Assembly: GCA_029012085.1 (NCBI GenBank)
Contig: JAQXLK010000117.1
Coordinates: 1 to 56,379, forward strand
Direction of reading: 5' to 3'
DNA from: Clostridiales bacterium
Lineage (GTDB): Bacteria > Bacillota > Clostridia > Lachnospirales > Lachnospiraceae
Length of the DNA: 56,379 bases
The translations under genes were made by a program, and so were the position numbers. The first letter of the stretch is position 1. Each line of letters opens with the position of its first letter. This document shows, one piece after another, positions 26,294 to 34,290 of this stretch. The notes beneath the pieces are model-generated. The model worked only from the letters and a program-made list of their open reading frames with translations. It was not told the origin of the DNA and did not search any database.

Positions 26294-26758
26294 TTATTCA
26301 CCCGCCTTTTCTTTCATTTTCTGTACGGATTCATATACATTAAACTTAACCGGATAATCCGCATTGTCAACTATAATCTGTGCACCCTTGCAGGTTACTG
26401 CATTGATAATAAATGGAGCCTTCATATTGGCAGTTACCTTTGTCATATCAGAAGGAACCGTCATGGCAAGAAGCACCAGCAAATCCTCATCCGCCGGATC
26501 CCCCAATGGTTTTAACAGTTCATCTTCTATCATCGGTGTATATTCTGACACAATTGCAAGAGGATCAATCACAGGCAACGCAAGTTTTGGCTCTTCTAAT
26601 GACTGCAGCCAGCTGATTCTTTTTTCCTCCTCATTCTCCTCATCATACAAAATTGCATATTTTTTAAAGTCCTCAAATCCAATAATACCATTTGGGAATT
26701 CCAGAACCTTCTTATCATCTAATTCCACTTCACCAAAAAATTTTGTTAATACTTTCAT
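26294..26758 (-). CDS. fliW: Flagellar assembly factor FliW
   Basis: FliW binds flagellin or CsrA and so ties flagellin synthesis to export: free flagellin takes FliW away and CsrA then represses flagellin mRNA. The 154-aa sequence has the family blocks [54 protein letters not shown] and [15 protein letters not shown]. It has the usual length and lies directly before csrA, as in Bacillus. Confidence 0.96.
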   Translation of the reverse strand: MKVLTKFFGEVELDDKKVLEFPNGIIGFEDFKKYAILYDEENEEEKRISWLQSLEEPKLALPVIDPLAIVSEYTPMIEDELLKPLGDPADEDLLVLLAMTVPSDMTKVTANMKAPFIINAVTCKGAQIIVDNADYPVKFNVYESVQKMKEKAGE

Positions 26759-26785
26759 GTCATTTCTCCTTTCGTAAATTATTGA

Positions 26786-28303
26786 CTAAAGATAATCCAA
26801 CAATGTCTTCTTAATTACATTACTGGTGGTTGCAAGCGCAGATTCATACACCAGCTCTGACTGATAAAGTTCCAATGCCGCTTCTTCCGTCTCAATATCT
26901 TCGTTAGAAGATTTGAGTTCCTGAAAATTCTCTAACTGCTCAATCACACGAGTCTCTATCAATTCAAGCTTGGAATAATTCGTACCAACTTTTGCCTGCT
27001 CTGCACTGACCTTATCCATAAAATTCTGAAAATTGGTCATATTATTACCAAAGAGTTTTTGCATATCCTCTCTTTTCATTGCCAGCTCTATATCTGCATC
27101 TTCTAACATTTTGTTAATCTGCTTCATCGAAGCCTCATTATCCTTATACTGTGGGTCTGTCAGATATCCCTTCAGCTTCTTGATGGTATTCTCAATATCC
27201 AGCACATCCTGCACTGCTTTTGCCATATCATCAATACAATTCCCTATATCATGGGTGATAATATTCCGCCCTTCCACATTCACAGCAAGATACTGGTTAA
27301 AATTAACCTCGTAACGGATTGGCTGACCCTCATCTGTCACCGTATAATCTGTTGTCTTAATTGTTCCATCCTGCTGCTTTGCAAACTGCGTACAGTTAAA
27401 ATACATCTCCGGACGCAAATCACCAACTGCAAAGTTAGATTTGTTGTAATTTACCGTTATGCTTTCTGCATCTTTAATAGACTTATAAATTGCATCACCG
27501 AATACGATTTCCCCTGTCTCCGGAATGAAATGCACATCTCCGGAACTAACATTATAATAATCTGCAGAATCTGCAGCGGACAATACCGTTATGGCAAGTG
27601 TAATTGTACTTCCATCCGAAGCCTTCACATTAACAGACATATTATTGCCATTCAATGCTCCACTATCCAGATTGTCATATGCAAGCTGCAAAGTATATGC
27701 ATTTTCTCTCTCTGGTGATGTATAGGTAGTTTTACCTGCCAGAATACTATCTAAACTGTCAGCATTCACTTCATTAATTACCACACTCTTGTTTGTAATC
27801 TTATCTAAAGAAAGCTTTTCTGTTATATTGTAAGCCAGTCCTTCCTTAGCGGCTTCATTCTGAAACAAAAGATTCGTTTCCGTCTTATAACCGGAAAACA
27901 AATATCTTCCTGCGTAAGTAGTCCCACCTTCGCTATAAATACCTTCCTTATACGACCGAAGCTCATTAATAATCTTACTTCTATCATCCGTACTGAACGT
28001 ATCATTCGCTCCCTGCTCTGCATAATAATATACACTTTGCATACGGGTTAATATATTCTCTATAGAGCTTTGTGTCGTATCCATCCAGGACATTGCATCT
28101 TTAATATTCTTATTCTTATACTGATCTAACTGATCACAGGTTGTACGGAGCTTAAGTGCTCTGATTGCAATAACAGGATCATCTGAAGGTGCAGATATTT
28201 TCTTACCTGTCGTTACCTGCTCATTCAACGTATTCACCCTCTGCATGGACTTTTGCATATTACGCAGCGAACTGCTTGTTACCATATGATTCGTTACTCG
28301 CAT
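26786..28303 (-). CDS. flgL: Hook-filament junction protein FlgL
   Basis: This 505-aa hook-associated protein 3 joins hook and filament together with FlgK. The N-terminal helix region is flagellin-like (MRVTNHMVTSSSLRNMQKSM, TTGKKISAPSDDPVIAIRAL) and the C-terminal helix (QSELVYESALATTSNVIKKT, ending LLDYL) completes the D0/D1 pair. The centre (about 170-340) is a variable beta region. It is larger than the roughly 300-aa Bacillus protein because of this insert. It has its own SigD-like promoter inside the end of the upstream flgK, then reads into fliW and csrA. Confidence 0.95.
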   Translation of the reverse strand: MRVTNHMVTSSSLRNMQKSMQRVNTLNEQVTTGKKISAPSDDPVIAIRALKLRTTCDQLDQYKNKNIKDAMSWMDTTQSSIENILTRMQSVYYYAEQGANDTFSTDDRSKIINELRSYKEGIYSEGGTTYAGRYLFSGYKTETNLLFQNEAAKEGLAYNITEKLSLDKITNKSVVINEVNADSLDSILAGKTTYTSPERENAYTLQLAYDNLDSGALNGNNMSVNVKASDGSTITLAITVLSAADSADYYNVSSGDVHFIPETGEIVFGDAIYKSIKDAESITVNYNKSNFAVGDLRPEMYFNCTQFAKQQDGTIKTTDYTVTDEGQPIRYEVNFNQYLAVNVEGRNIITHDIGNCIDDMAKAVQDVLDIENTIKKLKGYLTDPQYKDNEASMKQINKMLEDADIELAMKREDMQKLFGNNMTNFQNFMDKVSAEQAKVGTNYSKLELIETRVIEQLENFQELKSSNEDIETEEAALELYQSELVYESALATTSNVIKKTLLDYL

Positions 28304-28376
28304 AACCTTGCTCCTATCCGGTTACTCCTTTAACCTCACGTAATTGCTGTTCCTTCCTTGAACAGATATATCTAAT

Positions 28377-28403
28377 ATATCGGCTCATCAGCCCGTTTGG
28401 TTA
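28377..28403 (-). promoter_or_regulatory. SigD promoter of flgL-fliW-csrA
   Basis: TAAC, 15 bases, GCCGATAT on the minus strand, one mismatch in the -35. The -10 follows the flgK stop and the -35 lies within the last flgK codons. The leader is about 70 bases. Confidence 0.65.
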
Positions 28404-30277
28404 ATAAGCTTATCATAAACTTCATTCATAATCGAAATCACTTTACAAGCTAAATTATATCCATTTTGATACATCACAAGACTTGCGGCTTCCTCATTGG
28501 TATCAACAGAAGACACCGAAAGCCTTTGATTCTCAATTATATTCGCAACTTCATCCATATTATTTGCAAAGGAACTGTACTTTTGAATATCCACTGCTAA
28601 TGAAGTGGTAATGGACTGCAAAAATTGTGATACCGTACCTTGAGAATACATACTTCTGTCATCAAATCCGGCAATAATTTTTTCCAATACGCCCTTTGCA
28701 TCCAAATTGCCTTGTGTAATATCTTCCTTATAGGATACAACTACCTTTGTCTGGTCTGCCTTCACACTCTGGTTAATCGCCCAGTTAAGCGCTGTCAGAC
28801 GATAATAGCTGGAATCATTTGACATTACCTTTGTTGGGGCAGGTGTTCCCGGTTTTGCAGTTAACACATAATCATTACCTGCTATATCTGCTGCCGTGAA
28901 GAAATCAAGTCCTCTGTCTCCATTGGCATCTGCACCGGATGTAAAGATATCATTCATATAATTGGACAACGTTCTGACAAACTCATTCAACTCTGTCATA
29001 TAGTAAGGGATTCCCTTACAGTCAATTGCCTGACCCATAGTCGCTTCTCTTCCCACATCCATTCCTGCATTTAAAGCTGCCGGCTCTCTTCTTCCGGTTT
29101 CCGAAGTGATTGTAAGATTCTTAAATACAAAATTATTTAATTTTCCATCTGCATCATACTCTGCTTCCCAGCCTTCGTAATAATACTCCTTACAATTCAG
29201 GGTAATCACACCCTCCATCGGCAGATTCAGTTTGTCCATTTCAATTCCTTCATCCAAAGAAATCTTTACAATGGAGCCATCTGCTGTTCCAGTCTTCATC
29301 TCTGCAATAGTGCCGGAAAATGGATTGAAATTATTACCATCTCTCGCCGCAAGCAAGCCCTTCATGAGTCCTGTGATGTTATTGGAATTAAAATTTACTC
29401 TCTCTCCCAGAGCCCCATTCAGACCAACCCAGTAAACATCATACAAACCATCAATATCGCTCTGGTTCACTTTTTCTTCTCTCGCTGCTACTTTAAGCTG
29501 CTTACACTCCATATCATCCACAAGCAGCATTCCACCAATACGCACTTCATAAGTCGTAGCACCGGAGTCCTCTGCATCCGGACCTTCACCATATTTAACC
29601 GGTGTTTCCACAACCGAAACATTAATCAGTTCTGATAACTGGTCAACCAAAAGTTCTCTCTGGTCACGCAAATCATTGGCATTTCCGAATCTTGTTTCAA
29701 TGTTGCGAATCTGCTGATTCAGTGTGAAAATCTGGGCAGCAATTGAATTAATGGTATCCACATGAATTGCAACTTCATTATTAATATCTTCCTGGGTATT
29801 CTGATAGTTCGTTGCCACTTCGTTAATCAAATCCGTAAAATTACCTGCTGCCTGTGTAAATGCCGTACGGTATGTGGCATTTGCCGGACTGGATGCAAGA
29901 TTCTGCATTGCTGCACCCAATTGTGATAATACTTTCGTATAACCGGTCTCGGATTTCTGTTCATTCAGATAATTTTGCAGCTGTGTCAGCTGCTCATTTA
30001 TTCCACTATACTCACTAAATTTTGAAGTAGCTGCACGGTACTTTGTGTCATAATAAACATTACGAAGCTGTTCCACTCCTGCAGCCTGCACACCGGTACC
30101 CATCATACCATAAGAGCTTCTCACCCGAAGTGCCGGAGCCGCTTTTGCCAGCACCTGCTGTCTGGAATATCCTGACACATCTGCATTCGAAATATTATGT
30201 GAAGTTGTGTTAAGTGTTGCCTGAAAATAATTCAGTCCAGACAAACCTGTATTTAATCCTAAAAATGTTGATGGCAT
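28388..30277 (-). CDS. flgK: Flagellar hook-associated protein FlgK, second paralogue
   Basis: This 629-aa protein has the FlgK N-terminus (GLNTGLSGLNYFQATLNTTS, HNISNADVSGYSRQQVLA), a helical part at about 90-210, a long beta region, and the C-terminal pattern NEEAASLVMYQNGYNLACKV. It lies 16 bases after another flgK and is clearly different from it outside the ends. Both look intact. Two HAP1 proteins suggest either a two-layer junction or alternative junctions for different flagellins (inference). Confidence 0.93.
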   Translation of the reverse strand: MPSTFLGLNTGLSGLNYFQATLNTTSHNISNADVSGYSRQQVLAKAAPALRVRSSYGMMGTGVQAAGVEQLRNVYYDTKYRAATSKFSEYSGINEQLTQLQNYLNEQKSETGYTKVLSQLGAAMQNLASSPANATYRTAFTQAAGNFTDLINEVATNYQNTQEDINNEVAIHVDTINSIAAQIFTLNQQIRNIETRFGNANDLRDQRELLVDQLSELINVSVVETPVKYGEGPDAEDSGATTYEVRIGGMLLVDDMECKQLKVAAREEKVNQSDIDGLYDVYWVGLNGALGERVNFNSNNITGLMKGLLAARDGNNFNPFSGTIAEMKTGTADGSIVKISLDEGIEMDKLNLPMEGVITLNCKEYYYEGWEAEYDADGKLNNFVFKNLTITSETGRREPAALNAGMDVGREATMGQAIDCKGIPYYMTELNEFVRTLSNYMNDIFTSGADANGDRGLDFFTAADIAGNDYVLTAKPGTPAPTKVMSNDSSYYRLTALNWAINQSVKADQTKVVVSYKEDITQGNLDAKGVLEKIIAGFDDRSMYSQGTVSQFLQSITTSLAVDIQKYSSFANNMDEVANIIENQRLSVSSVDTNEEAASLVMYQNGYNLACKVISIMNEVYDKLINQTG

Positions 30278-30293
30278 CTACTCACACCTTCTT

Positions 30294-32114
30294 TCATCCG
30301 CCCAGCTTGCTAATCAAATGCTCCACCATCTCTGATACTACTGTGAAGTATCTGGAAGATGCATTGTATCCCTGCTGAAATTTAATCAAATTTGATAATT
30401 CCTCATCCGTTGACACACCAACTACGGTCTGTCTCTGGTTATTAATCTCCTGCACTGCCTGATTCTGGGATTCTGCAATTCCTGAATATGTCTTTCCCTT
30501 ATTTGCAAAATCTGCAACAAATTCCTTATAATATCCCATAAAATTGTTGGTTACCAGACTATTCGGTCCAAGGGTTCCAAATTCATCATTCCAAACCTGA
30601 ATCAGCTGGTCTGCCACATCCTGCAGCTCCTCCTGCTGTAAATTTGTAAGAGGCAGCAGACTCGGATTCTTAATCAGTTCATCATTCACCTCTAAATTTC
30701 CCAGTGAATAAAGAGATAAAACATTATTCTCATCCTCCTCGTTATACACTTTGACGGTAGCTGTCGTTCCATCTGCCAGCGTCACCGTCTGCTCCGTATA
30801 CCGAGGACAATTGCTGCGTATGAACAATTCCGTTCCCTGAACCATATTACTCTCGCCCATACCATAACCGGCTTTTTCTTCATCTAATACATAAATCGTA
30901 CTTCCATTTTCCAAAGTAACCTCTTTATTCGGACAGAGGATATCATTAATCTTCGTCACAACACCATGAATCAGCTGGTCAAACTGTGCAATAATGTTAC
31001 TTACGGTATATGGTTCCAAATACGTATTATAATATTCTCTATCCTTTACAAACTGTTCGTAGTCTGTCTGATACTGTGTATAATCTGCCTCATACTGTAC
31101 AAGTGCCTGATTGTACTGCGCATCTGTTTCATAATCCGAACGCACCGGTTTTATTGGTGTCTGTGGTGCAATAGGAATATCCGTATAATCCGGGATCCAG
31201 TCACCTCTCGACATAATAATTCCCTTAAGAGAACCTACATCATTACCATTGTCCGAATTTGGAACTCTGTCCAAAGAAAATACATCGTCCTGGTCATCTG
31301 CCCAGATTGGTTTTAAATATTCACAGGATTCACTAACCTGCGCCGTATCCATCTTGTACACACGGTCCATGCTGACTAATGTTCTATGCTCTGCATACAC
31401 GTCCACCTGGCCTGTGTTATTCTCTTTATAAGAAATGGAAATGATTCCACCCAGTTCATCCAATGCAGCATCCCGCATATCTCTATAATCATTTGCGCTT
31501 TCAATTCCCGCTGCCTCAACCATTGTAATCTTATAATTCAATTCATAAATTGTATTCGCCAGTTCATTCACCCGGTTTACCTGATCCGAAATCTCTTTGT
31601 TCAGGTTCATCTGGTACGTGGTAAGCTGACTATAAATCTGATTTGCCTGCTCCACAAAAGTCACGGCATTGGCGATATAAGTACTTCTTGTAACAATACT
31701 ATTGGACTCCTTTTGCAGCTCCTGTGCTGCCGTCCACAAATTCTTCATGTATTTACGAAAACTACTGGTATCATCTTCGCTAAACTGTTCTCCAAAATAA
31801 TTCTGAACTTCCCTTACCACATCATACTTGGTCTGGTAAAATTGTTCCCTTCCCAGTTCTTCTCTGTATGCGATATCTAAAAAACGATCCCTTACCAGAC
31901 GGACATCCTGTATTTTTGTTCCCAGGCCTGCCTGATTTACTCCAAGGGCAGTAGTACCAAGTCTCGTATATGCAATATCCGAAAGGAGAACCTGCTGTCT
32001 AGAATAACCGTCCGTTCCTGCATTCGTAATATTATGTGCTGTTGTATTAAGCGCATATTGATGCGACTGCATGCCGGATACACCGACATAGAAATTACCC
32101 ATCGTTCCTGACAT
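30294..32114 (-). CDS. flgK: Flagellar hook-associated protein FlgK, first paralogue
   Basis: This 606-aa HAP1 protein starts with GNFYVGVSGMQSHQYALNTT and AHNITNAGTDGYSRQQVLLS and ends with LSNLIKFQQGYNASSRYFTV. Residues about 305-355 form a Pro- and Tyr/Gln-rich low-complexity stretch (QTPIKPVRSDYETDAQ, then QTDYEQFVKDREYYN) not seen in the second paralogue. It is in the flgM-flgN-flgK-flgK-flgL order. The ribosome site GGAAAGGAGG is strong. Confidence 0.94.
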   Translation of the reverse strand: MSGTMGNFYVGVSGMQSHQYALNTTAHNITNAGTDGYSRQQVLLSDIAYTRLGTTALGVNQAGLGTKIQDVRLVRDRFLDIAYREELGREQFYQTKYDVVREVQNYFGEQFSEDDTSSFRKYMKNLWTAAQELQKESNSIVTRSTYIANAVTFVEQANQIYSQLTTYQMNLNKEISDQVNRVNELANTIYELNYKITMVEAAGIESANDYRDMRDAALDELGGIISISYKENNTGQVDVYAEHRTLVSMDRVYKMDTAQVSESCEYLKPIWADDQDDVFSLDRVPNSDNGNDVGSLKGIIMSRGDWIPDYTDIPIAPQTPIKPVRSDYETDAQYNQALVQYEADYTQYQTDYEQFVKDREYYNTYLEPYTVSNIIAQFDQLIHGVVTKINDILCPNKEVTLENGSTIYVLDEEKAGYGMGESNMVQGTELFIRSNCPRYTEQTVTLADGTTATVKVYNEEDENNVLSLYSLGNLEVNDELIKNPSLLPLTNLQQEELQDVADQLIQVWNDEFGTLGPNSLVTNNFMGYYKEFVADFANKGKTYSGIAESQNQAVQEINNQRQTVVGVSTDEELSNLIKFQQGYNASSRYFTVVSEMVEHLISKLGG

Positions 32115-32137
32115 ATTGTTCCTCCTTTCCTATCTCG

Positions 32138-32653
32138 TTACTGTTTTGCATCAAAGGAAGAATAGTTTCCTCCAAGTGCTGCACCACTATAAGAATTTTT
32201 ATTATAATTCGCTGTTTCCGGAGCCTGATTCATAGATTGAATCAGGTTAATGGAATATTCTGTCATCTCAAGAGACTGCTGCAAAAGATCCCGGTTATGG
32301 GCACTGACCTGTTTCAGTTCCTCCACCTGTTTTAGCATCTTATCTCTAACAATAATTAAAGGATGCTGAAACTCCGGCTGCTTCTCCATCAACATAATGA
32401 CTTCCGAAACAGTAATCGTCTTCGCATCCTTGCCCAATACTGCTGCAATCTCAGATAGTACCTGGTCTCTTCTATGTGACACCGCTGTAATCCGGTCTAC
32501 AATGTTCTGCTCTTTTGTGTTTGCCTCTTGCAATCTCGCCAAATCATTCGCTACGATTACCGGTGTCTTTGCCATCGACTCCTTCGTAAGGTCTGCATAC
32601 AGACTGCTTTCCTCCTCTAAAGTCGTAATTAAATTCTCAATTAAGCTAGCCAT
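32138..32653 (-). CDS. flgN: FlgN-type flagellar chaperone
   Basis: This 171-aa helical protein is a FlgN-like export chaperone for the hook-associated proteins FlgK and FlgL. It has the pattern LIENLITTLEEESSLYADLT, then KEQNIVDRITAVSHRRDQVL, and a disordered Asn/Ser/Gly-rich tail (about 145-171). Its place between flgM and flgK is that of flgN/yvyG in Bacillus. Weak family conservation is normal for FlgN. Confidence 0.9.
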   Translation of the reverse strand: MASLIENLITTLEEESSLYADLTKESMAKTPVIVANDLARLQEANTKEQNIVDRITAVSHRRDQVLSEIAAVLGKDAKTITVSEVIMLMEKQPEFQHPLIIVRDKMLKQVEELKQVSAHNRDLLQQSLEMTEYSINLIQSMNQAPETANYNKNSYSGAALGGNYSSFDAKQ

Positions 32654-32711
32654 CTGATTCTCCTTTGCTAATCAAATGCCCTTTAGTTTCGGAAGCAATA
32701 CGCTTCCGAAA

Positions 32712-32999
32712 TTAAAGGAATTTTTCATCAAATGCAGCCAAAAGCTTATCTGCAAAGCTTTCTGCACTCACCTGATAGGTACCATTGGCAATGCTTGCAC
32801 GAAGCTCATTCACTCTGTCCTGTCTTATATCCGGTACAGAATTCAGTGCATTCTTTGCAATCTGCATGTCTTTTCCTACCGTGGAAAAAGATACCTGATC
32901 TAATGTCGATGTAGCGCCAACCTGACTGGAGTTATAATTTTTCTTAACCGACTGGTTGCCATAAACCTGTGCAACCTGATTATATGCACCAATTCTCAT
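32712..32999 (-). CDS. flgM: Anti-sigma-28 factor FlgM
   Basis: FlgM holds SigD inactive until the hook is finished. The 95-aa protein has the FlgM C-terminal region (DRVNELRASIANGTYQVSAE, SFADKLLAAFDE), which contains the sigma-binding helices, and the usual disordered N-terminus (MRIGAYNQVAQVYG). It has a SigD-type promoter upstream, giving the standard feedback loop, and the ribosome site AAGGAGG. Confidence 0.95.
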   Translation of the reverse strand: MRIGAYNQVAQVYGNQSVKKNYNSSQVGATSTLDQVSFSTVGKDMQIAKNALNSVPDIRQDRVNELRASIANGTYQVSAESFADKLLAAFDEKFL

Positions 33000-33084
33000 C
33001 GCTCATCATCCTCCTTGTTGTGCCGCCCGGATGACCCATCCATAGCGGCCTGTTAGAGCCCATTCATTAATGGATTCAATAATT

Positions 33085-33111
33085 ATATCGGCGTCTTTTC
33101 CCAAAACATTA
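33085..33111 (-). promoter_or_regulatory. SigD promoter of flgM-flgN-flgK
   Basis: TAAT, 15 bases, GCCGATAT on the minus strand, one mismatch in the -35. It is about 86 bases before flgM, in the gap after yvyF. Confidence 0.7.
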
Positions 33112-33130
33112 TAGATAATTTTAATTTTTT

Positions 33131-33532
33131 CTATCGATCCACAAATCTCATTCTGGCAGCCTCTCTATGTTTCTTTGCCACAATAGAATCATCCGGCTTG
33201 TACATATCATCCACAGCACCCATAAGCTTTTCCTTACACTCCATACAGAGACGTCCACTCTTAATCAGCTTTCCGCAGCTCTCACAGTCAAGACCTACAT
33301 TAGACGCATCCGAAAATGCAAGACGTTCTTCACGAATCCAACGACGAATCTGATTGGCACTTACATCATTTGCTGCCGCAACTTCGTTAATTCCATCTGC
33401 CGGATGTTCTCTAACATATTCCTTTACCTCAGCGAACTTTTTCTCCAACACTTCCTTACAGGAACCACAAATAGATGGTCCGGCTAAATAATTGAATAAT
33501 CTCTTACATTGCTTACATGTTCTTACTTCCAT
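33131..33532 (-). CDS. yvyF: Flagellar operon protein YvyF (TIGR03826-like)
   Basis: This protein of about 133 aa has an N-terminal zinc ribbon (RTCKQCKRLF, CGSCKEVL), a winged or helix-turn-helix-like centre (INEVAAANDVSANQIRRWI) and a second zinc ribbon (CESCGKLIKSGRLCMECKE). The layout and place between comF and flgM match YvyF of Bacillus, a proposed regulator of late flagellar genes. Start 33532 follows AAGGAGG; a longer frame to 33613 overlaps comF and lacks a ribosome site. Confidence 0.9.
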   Translation of the reverse strand: MEVRTCKQCKRLFNYLAGPSICGSCKEVLEKKFAEVKEYVREHPADGINEVAAANDVSANQIRRWIREERLAFSDASNVGLDCESCGKLIKSGRLCMECKEKLMGAVDDMYKPDDSIVAKKHREAARMRFVDR

Positions 33533-33551
33533 AATCTTCTTCCTCCTTGTA

Positions 33552-34268
33552 TTACCCCGAATATCCTTTTCCAATTGCCACACTGGTATAGAATACCTCT
33601 TGTGTTCCGGCACTCAATAATACTTTTGTACAGGCCTCAATCGTTGCCCCCGATGTATAAATATCATCCACCAGCAACACTTTCTTTAATTTTATCGCAT
33701 TCTGGTTTAATTTAAAAGCATTTTTTAAATTTCCCAATCGGGCTTTATCATTTAATTCTTTTTGGGGACTGGTATCCACTATCCGCTCCAGATAATCTTT
33801 ATAAACAGGTACCCCAATTCTTTTCGAAAGTTCTTCAGCTAAAAGCTGGGCTTGGTTATATCCTCTTACTTTCCGTTTGTGCGGGTGTACCGGAACAGGC
33901 ACAATCCCTTCCGGCTTTTGCTCTTTTAATTCTCTCCCATAATGCAAGTCCATACATTCTGCAAAAAACACTGCATACTCTCTCTGATTTTTATATTTAA
34001 AATCATATAGCGCAGACTTTAAAGGTTCCTCATAAAAAAACACCGGGTATCCTCTTACATAACTCTTTGGAATGGCAGTGCAATCCCTGCAATACTCCTC
34101 TTCTTCATCCTCCAGTGTCTTTCCACACTTCATACAATATGGTGCCGTAACCTTCTTAAGCTTCTTAAAACAGATTTCACATACCTGTTTCCCCTGATAA
34201 GCCTGCACCTCCCCACAAAACGGACATCGTTTCGGATACAGCAAATCCAACAAAATATCTTTTTTCAC
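33552..34268 (-). CDS. comF: ComF family protein (amidophosphoribosyltransferase-like)
   Basis: This 238-aa protein has a zinc ribbon at the N-terminus (CPFCGEVQ, CEICFKK, CMKCGKTLE, CRDCTA) and a PRTase-type C-terminal domain with the PRPP motif VLLVDDIYTSGATIEACTKV. RGYNQAQLLAEEL is the other conserved ComF block. ComFC-type proteins help in DNA uptake in Bacillus and lie beside yvyF, as here. It starts with GTG after GGGGTG. Only comFC is visible, so competence is not proven. Confidence 0.93.
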   Translation of the reverse strand: MKKDILLDLLYPKRCPFCGEVQAYQGKQVCEICFKKLKKVTAPYCMKCGKTLEDEEEEYCRDCTAIPKSYVRGYPVFFYEEPLKSALYDFKYKNQREYAVFFAECMDLHYGRELKEQKPEGIVPVPVHPHKRKVRGYNQAQLLAEELSKRIGVPVYKDYLERIVDTSPQKELNDKARLGNLKNAFKLNQNAIKLKKVLLVDDIYTSGATIEACTKVLLSAGTQEVFYTSVAIGKGYSG

Positions 34269-34290
34269 TTTTTACACCCCATTTTTTATT

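Noticed and set aside
31386-31880. Open frame (164 codons) on the plus strand opposite flgK
   Set aside because: Shadow of the opposite strand of flgK, with an implausible Ile/Cys/His-rich composition.
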